NCBI RefSeq assembly: GCF_001905725.1
Contig: NZ_LIWB01000006.1
Location: forward strand, 186,001 to 250,000
Reading direction: 5' to 3'
DNA: 64,000 bases
From: Streptomyces sp. CB02400
Lineage (GTDB): Bacteria > Actinomycetota > Actinomycetes > Streptomycetales > Streptomycetaceae
The notes under the pieces were generated by a model. That model did not search any database and had not been told where the DNA came from. It saw nothing but the letters and a program-made list of their open reading frames with translations. Positions 42,189-50,662 of this stretch are shown piece by piece. The stretch's first letter is position 1. Every line of letters starts with the position of its first letter. The position numbers and the translations under genes were made by a program.

Positions 42189-43611
42189 CAGTGTCGGTGA
42201 ACTGGCGGAACAGCTACGGAGGGAGCTGGACCGCTACTCTCCCGGTGGAAAGCTCCCCTCCAGCCGGGCCCTGGTGGAGCGGTTCCGGGTGAGTCCGGTG
42301 ACCGTCTCCCGGGCGCTGGCGCAGCTCGCCGCCGAGGGGCTGGTGGTCACCCGGCCCGGCGCCGGCGCCTTCCGGGCACAGCCCCGGGTGTCGGCCGCGC
42401 CCGCCGGGGACACCTCCTGGCAGGAGGTCGCCCTCAGCGCCGACGGCGCCGCCGACCTCGTACCGCGCTCGGTGGACGCCTCCGGGGTGCTGGTCTCGCT
42501 GGCCGCACCGCCACCCGGCGTGATCGAGTTCAACGGCGGCTATCTGCACCCCTCCCTGCAACCGGAGCGGGCCATGGCGGCGGCACTGTCCCGCGCCGGA
42601 CGCCGGCCGGGCGCCTGGGGACGTCCGCCCATGGAAGGGCTGCCCGAGCTGCGCGAGTGGTTCGCGCGCAGCATCGGCGGACCGGTGACGGCGGCGGGCG
42701 TGCTGGTCACCTCGGGCGGGCAGTCCGCGCTGACCACGGCCCTGCGCGCACTCGCCCCGCCGGGCGCCCCCGTCCTCGTCGAGTCGCCCACCTACCCCGG
42801 CATGCTCGCCATCGCCCGCGCCGCCGGACTGCGCCCGGTGCCCGTCCCGGTGGACGCGGACGGCGTACGGCCCGCACTGCTCGCGGACGCGTTCCGCGCG
42901 ACCGGCGCCCGTGTCTTCGTCTGCCAGCCGCTGTTCCAGAACCCCACCGGCGCCGTGCTCGCCCCCGGCCGGCGCGGCGAGGTGCTGCGCATCGCCCGCG
43001 AGGCGGGCGCCTTCGTGGTCGAGGACGACTTCGTACGGCGGCTGGTGCACGAGGACGCGGGCCCGCTGCCGCGTCCGCTGGCCGCCGACGACCCCGACGG
43101 GGTGGTGGTGCACGTCTGCTCGCTGACCAAGGCGACCTCGCCCAGCTTCCGGGTGAGCGCGCTCGCCGCGCACGGCCCGGTCCTGGAACGGCTGCGGGCC
43201 ATCCAGATCGTCGACACCTTCTTCGTGCCCCGGCCCCTCCAGGAGGCCACGCTGGAACTCGTCGGCTCGCCCGCCTGGCCGCGCCATCTGCGCGCGGTCT
43301 CGGCCGCGCTGCGGGCCCGCCGGGACGCGATGACCGCCGCGCTCCGCCTCCACCTGCCCGAACTCGCCCTGCCGCACGTCCCGTCCGGCGGCTACCACCT
43401 GTGGCCCCGGCTGCCCGACGGCACGTCCGAGTCCGCCCTGACCGCCGCCGCCCTGCGCGCGGGCGTCGCCGTCACCCCCGGCCGCCCCTACTTCAGCGCC
43501 GAACCCCCGGCCGGCCACCTCCGCCTGAGCTTCGCGGCGGTGGCCGGCGCCGGGGAGATCACCGAGGGCGTACGGCGTCTGCGCACCGCCTGGGACGAAG
43601 TACTGGGATAA
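42175..43611 (+). CDS. MocR-family regulator (GntR helix with aminotransferase domain)
   Basis: This 478-aa protein joins a GntR winged helix (GKLPSSRALVERFRVSPVTV, residues about 8-70) to a fold-I aminotransferase domain with the PLP lysine in VCSLTKATSPSFRVS and NPTGAVLAPGRR. MocR proteins use PLP or a PLP-amine adduct as an effector. ATG 42175 is preferred because a -10-like TACTCT lies 8 nt upstream. Divergence from an EamA exporter is a frequent MocR arrangement. The effector is unknown. Confidence 0.9.
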   Translation: MHERSSVGELAEQLRRELDRYSPGGKLPSSRALVERFRVSPVTVSRALAQLAAEGLVVTRPGAGAFRAQPRVSAAPAGDTSWQEVALSADGAADLVPRSVDASGVLVSLAAPPPGVIEFNGGYLHPSLQPERAMAAALSRAGRRPGAWGRPPMEGLPELREWFARSIGGPVTAAGVLVTSGGQSALTTALRALAPPGAPVLVESPTYPGMLAIARAAGLRPVPVPVDADGVRPALLADAFRATGARVFVCQPLFQNPTGAVLAPGRRGEVLRIAREAGAFVVEDDFVRRLVHEDAGPLPRPLAADDPDGVVVHVCSLTKATSPSFRVSALAAHGPVLERLRAIQIVDTFFVPRPLQEATLELVGSPAWPRHLRAVSAALRARRDAMTAALRLHLPELALPHVPSGGYHLWPRLPDGTSESALTAAALRAGVAVTPGRPYFSAEPPAGHLRLSFAAVAGAGEITEGVRRLRTAWDEVLG

Positions 43612-43651
43612 GCGTTCGACGCCACCCCGCGTGACCTGCGAGCATCCGGCC

Positions 43652-44089
43652 ATGACCGACTCCCCGCGCCTGCCCGAGGGCTACGAGATCTCCACCGACC
43701 CCGCCCGCATCGACGCCGAACGCGTGCACCGGTGGCTGTCCACCGACGCCTACTGGGCCCTGGGTCGCTCCCGTGAGAAGCAGGACCGGGCGATCGAGGG
43801 GTCCCTCAATCTCGGCGTGTACGACACCCTCTCGGGGAAGCAGGTGGCGTACGCCCGGGTCATCACCGACCGGGCGACCTTCGCCTGGCTGTGCGATGTG
43901 TACGTGGACCCGTCGGTGCGCGGCAAGGGCGTCGGTACGGCACTGGTGGCGGCGGTGCGGGAGGAGCTGCGGCCCTGCGGGCTGAAGCGCATCATGCTGG
44001 CCACGCACGACGCGCACGAGGTCTACGCCAGGCTCGGTTTCCGGCCGCTGGAGCGGCCCGACCAGTGGATGGCGCTCGTCGAAGGATGA
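43652..44089 (+). CDS. GNAT-family N-acetyltransferase
   Basis: This 145-aa acetyltransferase has the CoA-binding motif A (VDPSVRGKGVGTALVAAV) and the motif B region (IMLATHDAHEVYARLGFRPL). ATG 43652 was chosen over an upstream ATG at 43631. The gene is 40 bp after the MocR gene and may be co-transcribed. Substrate unknown. Confidence 0.86.
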   Translation: MTDSPRLPEGYEISTDPARIDAERVHRWLSTDAYWALGRSREKQDRAIEGSLNLGVYDTLSGKQVAYARVITDRATFAWLCDVYVDPSVRGKGVGTALVAAVREELRPCGLKRIMLATHDAHEVYARLGFRPLERPDQWMALVEG

Positions 44090-44209
44090 CGGAGCGTTTC
44101 GCGGCACTTGTCCGCCCCGTCCTTACCAGCCAGTAAAGCGGGATGTACCTTGAGTGACGGCTCGGCGACACCCCTTGACCCGCGCACCTCGGCGACTCAC
44201 GATCGCCGC

Positions 44210-44803
44210 ATGGCACTTCGGGTCACGTTCGTCGCCGCCGCGGGGAGCTCCTCGGTGCTCGCCGAACGCTTCGAGGACGACCGGCCGCTGGACCAGGCCG
44301 GCTGGGGCGAGGTGCAACGGGTCGCGCACGAACTGCTGCCGCTCGCCGCGGCCGATCTGCGCTACTGCTCCCCGGCCCCGCGCAGCCGCGCCACCGGGGA
44401 GGGTCTCGGGTACGCGCCGCTGGTGCAACTCGCCCTGCGTGACTGCGACATGGGCCGCTGGCGGGGGCTGACCCTGGGGGAGGCGATGGCCCGGGAGCCG
44501 GGGGTCGTGGACGCCTGGCTGGCCGACCCGCGGTCCGCCCCGCACGGCGGGGAGTCGCTGCTGGACTTCATCGGCCGCGTCGGCGGCTGGCTCGACACCC
44601 GGCCGGTCGAGGACGGCTGCCGGGTCGTCGCGGTGGCCGAGCCGTCGGTGATCCGCGCGGCCCTGGTGTACGTGCTCAAGGCCCCGCCCGCCACGTACTG
44701 GAACATCGACGTCCGCTCGTTGTCGGCGATCGGTGTCGCCGGCCGGGCGGGCCGCTGGAACCTGCGCCTCGAAGGGGTGTCCGCTCAGCCCACGCGCGCG
44801 TAG
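44210..44803 (+). CDS. Histidine-phosphatase-fold protein lacking the RHG motif
   Basis: This 197-aa protein has the layout of a phosphoglycerate-mutase-like protein: EAGW-type helix (LDQAGWGEVQRVAHEL), CSPAPRSRATGEG in place of the S-P-x-x-R-A-x-x-T motif, and GGESLLDFIGRVGGWLD, the GES block. Where the catalytic RHG should stand, the sequence reads VTFVAAAGSSSV, so the phosphohistidine is missing and classical phosphatase activity is unlikely. The late catalytic His is also replaced (VVAVAEPSVIR). ATG 44210 is the chosen start. It overlaps the convergent DUF6314 gene by 19 bp. Confidence 0.78.
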   Translation: MALRVTFVAAAGSSSVLAERFEDDRPLDQAGWGEVQRVAHELLPLAAADLRYCSPAPRSRATGEGLGYAPLVQLALRDCDMGRWRGLTLGEAMAREPGVVDAWLADPRSAPHGGESLLDFIGRVGGWLDTRPVEDGCRVVAVAEPSVIRAALVYVLKAPPATYWNIDVRSLSAIGVAGRAGRWNLRLEGVSAQPTRA

Positions 44804-45225
44804 CCGGTGGTGAGCTCCAGGTCCTTCGCGGGACCGCGCACCCGCCAGACCGTCCGCCAGTGGTCCGCGTCCCGGACGGTGAACTCGCCCCGGTAGAGGT
44901 CGGCCGAGCAGGGGTGGTCGGCGACGTACCGTCCCGTGGTGAGGTCCAGGTCGTGGAAGGGGCGTCCGTCCGCGAACCGTACGTCCGCCGTGCCGCCCGG
45001 TCCGGGCAGGAAGCGCAGGGTCCGCTCGGCGGGCCGGGTGGCGCCCCGCCAGGTGAAGTCGCCGGACTCGCTCTGCAGCAGGCCGCCGCCCTCCAGCGGG
45101 CCGAAAACGACCGTCCCCTCGAAGCGTCCCTCCTCGCCGCTCGCCAGATCCCGCACGGTCCGTTCCGCCCGCCAGCGGCCGCTCAGATAGTCCAGTGCGT
45201 CGGGCACTGGCCAGAACTCGCCCAT
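44785..45225 (-). CDS. DUF6314 protein
   Basis: The 146-aa protein begins WPVPDALDYLSGRWRAERTV and contains GTVVFGPLEGGGLLQSESGD and a final LELTTGYARVG, a lipocalin-like beta-rich pattern labelled DUF6314. The function is unknown. ATG 45225 follows GAGGCGGG at good spacing. It is divergent from the arabinofuranosidase gene across 145 bp. Confidence 0.75.
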   Translation of the reverse strand: MGEFWPVPDALDYLSGRWRAERTVRDLASGEEGRFEGTVVFGPLEGGGLLQSESGDFTWRGATRPAERTLRFLPGPGGTADVRFADGRPFHDLDLTTGRYVADHPCSADLYRGEFTVRDADHWRTVWRVRGPAKDLELTTGYARVG

Positions 45226-45265
45226 CCCGCCTCGTTCCCGCGTGGTGTCGTTGTCGCACGACCCA

Positions 45266-45294
45266 TTGACGTGCTCCTGCCTCCTCCCTATCTT
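45266..45294 (+). promoter_or_regulatory. Promoter of the arabinofuranosidase gene
   Basis: TTGACG (45266-45271), a 17-nt spacer and TATCTT (45289-45294) closely match the vegetative (HrdB-type) consensus. The transcript would start near 45301 and carry a leader of about 70 nt. Confidence 0.7.
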
Positions 45295-45318
45295 GCCGTT
45301 CGAAGTGCTGACCATTGA

Positions 45319-45330
45319 TCGATATATCGA
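45319..45330. promoter_or_regulatory. TCGATATATCGA operator-like palindrome
   Basis: This perfect 12-bp palindrome lies about 20 bp downstream of the predicted transcription start, a good place for a repressor. A 9-bp direct repeat CTCCTAGAG follows (45335-45343 and 45351-45359). The AT-rich stretch stands out in this GC-rich genome. Confidence 0.55.
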
Positions 45331-45370
45331 ACACCTCCTAGAGTCACCCACTCCTAGAGAGAGCCGCCGA

Positions 45371-47866
45371 GTGTCCATGTCACGCACAGCACGCCACCGC
45401 GCCCGCCTCAGACTCGGGCTCACCGCCACCGCGCTCCTGACGGCCGCCGCCCTCGTCCCGGCTCCCGCGCACGCCGAGGCCGCCGCCGACTACACGATCA
45501 CCGTCGACCCGGGCGCCGAGGGCGCGGCGATCGACGACACGATGTACGGCGTCTTCTTCGAGGACATCAACCGGGCCGCCGACGGCGGTCTGTACGCCGA
45601 ACTCGTGCAGAACCGGTCCTTCGAGTACTCCACCGCCGACAACGGCTCCTACACGCCCCTGACCTCCTGGTCGGTGGGCGGTACGGCCGAGGTGGTGAAC
45701 GACTCCGGCCGGCTCAACGAGCGCAACCGCAACTACCTCTCCCTGGACGCCGGTTCGTCGGTCACGAACTCCGGCTACAACACCGGCATCCGGGTCGAGG
45801 AGGGAGAGCGGTACGACTTCTCGGTGTGGGCCCGTACCGAGAGCGCCACCACCCTCACCGTCACACTGAAGGACGCCGCCGGTGAGCTCGCGAGGGCCCG
45901 CAAGGTGGCCGTCGAGGGCGGCTGGGCGAAGTACGAGGCCACCTTCAAGGCGTCCCGCACCAGCAACCGCGGCCGGCTCGCCGTCGCCACCACGAACGCG
46001 GCGGCCCTCGACATGGTGTCGCTGTTCCCGCGCGACACCTACAAGAACCAGCCCAACGGCCTGCGCAAGGACCTCGCCGAGAAGATCGCCGCCCTGGAAC
46101 CGGGCTTCGTCCGCTTCCCCGGCGGCTGCCTGGTCAACACCGGCTCCATGGAGGACTACAGCGAGGCCTCCGGCTGGGAGCGCAAGCGCTCCTACCAGTG
46201 GAAGGACACCGTAGGACCGGTCGAGGAACGCGCCACCAACGCCAACTTCTGGGGCTACAACCAGAGTTACGGCCTCGGCTACTACGAGTACTTCCGCTTC
46301 GCCGAGGACGTCGGCGCCATGCCGTTGCCCGTCGTCCCCGCCCTGGTCACCGGCTGCGGCCAGAACAAGGCCACCGACGACGAGGCGCTGCTGAAGCGGC
46401 ACATCCAGGACACCCTCGACCTGATCGAGTTCGCCAACGGCCCGGCGAACTCCACCTGGGGCAAGGTGCGCGCCGAGATGGGCCACCGCAAGCCCTTCGG
46501 CCTCACCCACATCGGGGTCGGCAACGAGGAGAACCTGCCGCGCGAGTTCTTCGCCCGCTTCCAGCAGTTCCGGGCCGCCATCGAGGCGGAGTACCCGGAC
46601 ATCACCGTCGTCTCCAACTCCGGCCCCGACGACTCCGGCACGACCTTCGACACCGCCTGGCAGCTCAACCGCGAGGGCGGCGTCGACATGGTCGACGAGC
46701 ACTACTACAACAGCCCGCAGTGGTTCCTGCAGAACAACGACCGCTACGACTCCTACGACCGCGGCGGCCCCAAGGTCTTCCTCGGTGAGTACGCCTCCCA
46801 GGGCAACGCCTGGAAGAACGGCCTCGCCGAAGCCGCCTTCATGACCGGCCTGGAGCGCAACGCCGACATCGTCAAGCTGGCCTCGTACGCGCCGCTGCTC
46901 GCCAACGAGGACTACGTCCAGTGGTCGCCGGACATGATCTGGTTCAACAACCACGCCTCCTGGGGCTCGGCCAACTACGAGGTCCAGAAGCTGTTCATGA
47001 CCAACGTCGGCGACCGCGTGGTCCCGTCGCGGGCGAGCACCACGCCGGACGTCAGCGGCCCCATCGCGGGAGCCGTCGGCCTGTCGACGTGGGCGACGAG
47101 CGCGGCGTACGACGACGTGAAGGTGACCGCCGCCGACGGCACGACGCTGCTGGCCGACGACTTCTCCGGTGACGCCTCGCGGTGGACGCAACAAGGGGGC
47201 GGAAGCTGGAGCGTCCAGGACGGGCAGTACGTGCAGACCGACGAGGCCGCCGAGAACACCCTGGTCACGGCCGGGGACCCGGCCTGGCAGGACTACGACC
47301 TGCATGTGAAGGCCACCAAGAAGGCCGGCAAGGAGGGCTTCCTCGTCGCCTTCGGCGTCAAGGACACCGGCAACTACTACTGGTGGAACCTCGGCGGCTG
47401 GAACAACACCCAGTCCGCCGTCGAGCAGGCCTCGGACGGCGGCAAGTCGACGCTGATCTCCAAGGCCGGCTCGATCGAGACGGGCCGCGCCTACGACATC
47501 GACATCGAGGTGCGGGGCCGCCAGGTGACCCTCTACCTCGACGGCCAGGAGTGGGGCAGCTTCACCGACGACAAGCCGGCCGAGCCGTTCCGCCAGGTGG
47601 TCACCGAGGACGCCCGCACCGGCGACCTGATCGTCAAGGTCGTCAACGCCCAGCCGTCCGAGGCCCGCACCGCGATCGACCTCGGCGGCGCGAAGGTCTC
47701 CTCGCGGGCCCGTGTGACCACCCTGGCCGCCGACGCGGACGCGGTCAACACGGAGACGGACGCCCCGGTCACCCCGGTGACCTCCACCTTCCGGGGCGTG
47801 GCGAGCGAGTTCACGTACACCTTCCCGGCGAACTCGGTGACGTTCCTGCGGATCAAGCAGCGGTGA
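45371..47866 (+). CDS. Secreted alpha-L-arabinofuranosidase, GH51, with LamG-like module
   Basis: This exported enzyme of about 831 aa releases arabinose from arabinan or arabinoxylan. After a Sec signal (LGLTATALLTAAALVPAPAHA), a GH51 domain carries the acid/base GVGNEEN and the nucleophile region KVFLGEYASQGN. An N-terminal carbohydrate-binding-like stretch (residues about 95-220) and a laminin-G-like insert (DDFSGDASRWTQQGGGSW, residues about 595-765) surround or interrupt the catalytic part. GTG 45371 fits the AGAGAG ribosome site better than ATG 45377. A strong promoter and a palindromic operator lie upstream, so it is probably sugar-regulated. Confidence 0.9.
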   Translation: MSMSRTARHRARLRLGLTATALLTAAALVPAPAHAEAAADYTITVDPGAEGAAIDDTMYGVFFEDINRAADGGLYAELVQNRSFEYSTADNGSYTPLTSWSVGGTAEVVNDSGRLNERNRNYLSLDAGSSVTNSGYNTGIRVEEGERYDFSVWARTESATTLTVTLKDAAGELARARKVAVEGGWAKYEATFKASRTSNRGRLAVATTNAAALDMVSLFPRDTYKNQPNGLRKDLAEKIAALEPGFVRFPGGCLVNTGSMEDYSEASGWERKRSYQWKDTVGPVEERATNANFWGYNQSYGLGYYEYFRFAEDVGAMPLPVVPALVTGCGQNKATDDEALLKRHIQDTLDLIEFANGPANSTWGKVRAEMGHRKPFGLTHIGVGNEENLPREFFARFQQFRAAIEAEYPDITVVSNSGPDDSGTTFDTAWQLNREGGVDMVDEHYYNSPQWFLQNNDRYDSYDRGGPKVFLGEYASQGNAWKNGLAEAAFMTGLERNADIVKLASYAPLLANEDYVQWSPDMIWFNNHASWGSANYEVQKLFMTNVGDRVVPSRASTTPDVSGPIAGAVGLSTWATSAAYDDVKVTAADGTTLLADDFSGDASRWTQQGGGSWSVQDGQYVQTDEAAENTLVTAGDPAWQDYDLHVKATKKAGKEGFLVAFGVKDTGNYYWWNLGGWNNTQSAVEQASDGGKSTLISKAGSIETGRAYDIDIEVRGRQVTLYLDGQEWGSFTDDKPAEPFRQVVTEDARTGDLIVKVVNAQPSEARTAIDLGGAKVSSRARVTTLAADADAVNTETDAPVTPVTSTFRGVASEFTYTFPANSVTFLRIKQR

Positions 47867-47907
47867 CCCCGGCCCGCCGGAGGCCGGCGGGCTAGGCTCC
47901 CGTACCC

Positions 47908-48216
47908 ATGAGCGTCGTGAGGGTCTGGAAGGGGGTGCGGCGGGCCGACAGGTCCGTCGCACCCTTCGTCGTGGCGGGCAACGTCCTGGTGGGCGGCGTG
48001 CTCCTGTGGCTGGCGATCGGCGGGATCGGGGACCCCGCCACCCGCGAGGAGGAGAACGCCGCGCAGGACCTGGCGCTGCGGATCTTCGGCTGCTGGCTGC
48101 TGGGCGGGGTGGCGCTGTTCGCCGTGCTCGGCATGGTCCGCTCCCTGCTCGGACACCTCGCCGCCCTGCTCCTCACCCCCCTCGTGATCACCGTCGCCCT
48201 GATGGCCCTGGCCTGA
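47908..48216 (+). CDS. Small membrane protein
   Basis: I do not recognise a named family for this 102-aa protein. It has three hydrophobic segments (APFVVAGNVLVGGVLLWLAI; IFGCWLLGGVALFAVLG; LLLTPLVITVALMALA) separated by a short acidic stretch. TAGGCT (47893-47898) lies 9 nt before ATG 47908, which suggests a leaderless message. It stands between the arabinofuranosidase and arg genes without an evident partner. Confidence 0.7.
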   Translation: MSVVRVWKGVRRADRSVAPFVVAGNVLVGGVLLWLAIGGIGDPATREEENAAQDLALRIFGCWLLGGVALFAVLGMVRSLLGHLAALLLTPLVITVALMALA

Positions 48217-48256
48217 CCCCCGCCGCCGACGGCCGCAGGATCGTTCCGGGACCGCA

Positions 48257-48285
48257 TTGCATAAACGTGCATGGAAACGTATAGT
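48257..48285 (+). promoter_or_regulatory. argC: ARG box and -10 of the argC operon
   Basis: TTGCATAAACGTGCATGG (48257-48274) resembles the repeat before argG (CTGCATACTCATGCATGT) and known Streptomyces ARG boxes. TATAGT (48280-48285) is a good -10, so ArgR bound at the box would block RNA polymerase. A second half-site-like GTCATGCC follows at 48284-48291. Confidence 0.72.
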
Positions 48286-48311
48286 CATGCCATCCAGGAG
48301 GAGGGTTTTCC

Positions 48312-49352
48312 ATGGTGGTACGTGCGGCGGTGGCCGGAGCGAGCGGGTATGCGGGCGGTGAGCTGCTGCGTCTGCTCCTGACGCACCCCGAGGTCGAGAT
48401 CGGTGCCCTGACCGGCAACTCCAACGCCGGGCAGCGGCTGGGCGCGCTCCAGCCGCATCTGCTGCCGCTGGCCGACCGCGTACTGGAGCCGACCACGCCC
48501 GAGGTGCTCGCCGGGCAGGGCCGACGGCACGATGTGGTCTTCCTCGCGCTGCCGCACGGCCAGTCCGCCGCCGTCGCCGAGCAGCTCGGCGAGGAGGTGC
48601 TCGTGGTCGACATGGGCGCCGACTTCCGGCTGAAGGACGCCGCCGACTGGGAGGCGTTCTACGGCTCCCCGCACGCCGGCACCTGGCCCTACGGCCTGCC
48701 CGAACTGCCGGGTGCCCGCGCCGCGCTGGAGGGGTCCAAGCGCGTCGCGGTGCCCGGTTGCTACCCGACCGCCGTCTCCCTCGCCCTCTTCCCGGCGTAC
48801 GCCGCCGGCCTCGCGGAGTCCGAGGCGGTGATCGTCGCCGCCTCCGGCACCTCCGGCGCCGGCAAGTCGGCCAAGCCGCACCTGCTGGGCAGCGAGGTCA
48901 TGGGCTCCATGTCCCCGTACGGCGTGGGCGGCGGGCACCGGCACACCCCCGAGATGATCCAGAACCTCAGCGCGGCGGCGGGCGAGCGGGTCTCCGTCTC
49001 CTTCACGCCGACCCTCGCGCCGATGCCCCGCGGCATCCTCGCCACCTGCACCGCGAAGGCGAAGCCCGGCGTCACCGCCGAGTCCGTGCGCGCCGCCTAC
49101 GAGAAGGCCTTCGCCGACGAGCCCTTCGTCCACCTCCTGCCCGAGGGCCGGTGGCCCGCGACCGCGTCCGTCCACGGTTCCAACGCCGTTCAGATCCAGG
49201 TCGCGTACGACACCGCCGCCGGCCGGATCATCGCGATCAGCGCCATCGACAACCTGACCAAGGGCACCGCGGGCGGTGCCGTCCAGAGCATGAACCTCGC
49301 CCTGGGCCTCGACGAGGCCACCGGGCTGACGACGATCGGAGTTGCGCCGTGA
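48312..49352 (+). CDS. argC: N-acetyl-gamma-glutamyl-phosphate reductase
   Basis: ArgC (346 aa) reduces N-acetylglutamyl phosphate to the semialdehyde with NADPH. It has the dinucleotide motif AAVAGASGYAGGELLRLLL, the catalytic cysteine in VAVPGCYPTAVSLAL and GGGHRHTPEM. GGAGGAGGG precedes the start. It is the first gene of argCJBDR, downstream of an ARG box, and overlaps argJ (GTGA). Confidence 0.97.
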   Translation: MVVRAAVAGASGYAGGELLRLLLTHPEVEIGALTGNSNAGQRLGALQPHLLPLADRVLEPTTPEVLAGQGRRHDVVFLALPHGQSAAVAEQLGEEVLVVDMGADFRLKDAADWEAFYGSPHAGTWPYGLPELPGARAALEGSKRVAVPGCYPTAVSLALFPAYAAGLAESEAVIVAASGTSGAGKSAKPHLLGSEVMGSMSPYGVGGGHRHTPEMIQNLSAAAGERVSVSFTPTLAPMPRGILATCTAKAKPGVTAESVRAAYEKAFADEPFVHLLPEGRWPATASVHGSNAVQIQVAYDTAAGRIIAISAIDNLTKGTAGGAVQSMNLALGLDEATGLTTIGVAP

Positions 49353-50500
49353 GTGTGACGGCAGCGAAGGGATTCACGGCGGCGGGCATCGCCGCCGGGA
49401 TCAAGGAGAACGGCAACCCCGACCTGGCCCTCGTGGTCAACAACGGCCCCCGCCGCGCCGCCGCCGGCGTCTTCACCTCCAACCGCGTCAAGGCGGCGCC
49501 CGTGCTCTGGTCCGAGCAGGTGCTGAAGAGCGGGCAGTTGTCCGCAGTCGTCCTCAACTCCGGTGGCGCCAACGCCTGTACGGGACCGAAGGGCTTCCAG
49601 GACACCCACGCCACCGCCGAGAAGGCGGCCGAGGTGCTGGGGACCGGAGCGGGCGAGATCGCCGTATGCTCGACGGGACTCATCGGCGTACTGCTCCCCA
49701 TGGACAAGCTGCTCCCGGGTGTGGAGACCGCCGCCGGTCAGCTCTCCGAGCACGGCGGTGAGAAGGCCGCCATCGCCATCAAGACCACCGACACCGTCCA
49801 CAAGACCTCCGTCGTCACCAAGGACGGCTGGACCGTCGGCGGCATGGCCAAGGGCGCCGGCATGCTCGCCCCCGGCCTCGCCACCATGCTCGTCGTCCTC
49901 ACCACCGACGCCGACCTCGACGCCGAGGTGCTCGACAAGGCCCTGCGCGACGCGACCCGGGTCACCTTCGACCGGGTCGACTCCGACGGCTGCATGTCCA
50001 CCAACGACACCGTGCTGCTGCTCGCCTCCGGTGCCTCCGGGGCCGCGCCCGGGTACGAGGAGTTCGCCGACGCCGTACGGACCGTCTGCGACGACCTCGG
50101 CCAGCAGCTCATCCGCGACGCCGAGGGTGCCAGCAAGGACATCAAGGTCGAGGTGGTGGGCGCCGCGACCGAGGACGACGCCGTCGAGGTGGGCCGCTCC
50201 ATCGCCCGCAACAACCTCCTCAAGTGCGCCATCCACGGGGAGGACCCCAACTGGGGCCGCGTCCTCTCCGCGATCGGCACCACGAAGGCCGCCTTCGAGC
50301 CCGACGAGCTGAACGTCGCCATCAACGGCGTCTGGGTCTGCAAGAACGGCGGCGTCGGCGAGGACCGCGACCAGGTCGACATGCGCTACCGCGAGGTCCA
50401 CATCGTGGCGGACCTCGCGGCAGGCAATGAGTCTGCGACGATCTGGACCAACGACCTGACGGCCGACTACGTCCACGAGAACAGCGCGTACTCCTCTTGA
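49349..50500 (+). CDS. argJ: Glutamate N-acetyltransferase / amino-acid N-acetyltransferase
   Basis: ArgJ (383 aa) transfers the acetyl group from N-acetylornithine back to glutamate, so the pathway is cyclic. The self-cleavage site is in KGAGMLAPGLATMLVVLTT, where the Thr of ATML becomes the nucleophile of the beta chain. STGLIG and NNLLKCAIHGEDPNWGR are further conserved blocks. GTG 49349 overlaps the argC stop. Because ArgJ is present, a separate ArgE is not needed. Confidence 0.96.
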   Translation: MSVTAAKGFTAAGIAAGIKENGNPDLALVVNNGPRRAAAGVFTSNRVKAAPVLWSEQVLKSGQLSAVVLNSGGANACTGPKGFQDTHATAEKAAEVLGTGAGEIAVCSTGLIGVLLPMDKLLPGVETAAGQLSEHGGEKAAIAIKTTDTVHKTSVVTKDGWTVGGMAKGAGMLAPGLATMLVVLTTDADLDAEVLDKALRDATRVTFDRVDSDGCMSTNDTVLLLASGASGAAPGYEEFADAVRTVCDDLGQQLIRDAEGASKDIKVEVVGAATEDDAVEVGRSIARNNLLKCAIHGEDPNWGRVLSAIGTTKAAFEPDELNVAINGVWVCKNGGVGEDRDQVDMRYREVHIVADLAAGNESATIWTNDLTADYVHENSAYSS

Positions 50501-50662
50501 CGTGCCCGCTTGGTCGTCGTGGGTCCTCGCCGTCACCGACGAGGGTTCCTGGTTCACCGGCGACTGCTCGCCCCGGACGAGTCCGGGATGAGTCTTACAT
50601 CGCCTCCACAGGCCAACACCGCCCGCCCGGCGGCTGATTCGAGATCTTTCCGAAAGTCGGCT

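Noticed and set aside
45380..47962. A long minus-strand open frame opposite the arabinofuranosidase gene
   Set aside because: Its composition (Val, Gly, Leu, Ala, Asp, His without motifs) is the usual antisense shadow; the plus strand has clear GH51 motifs.
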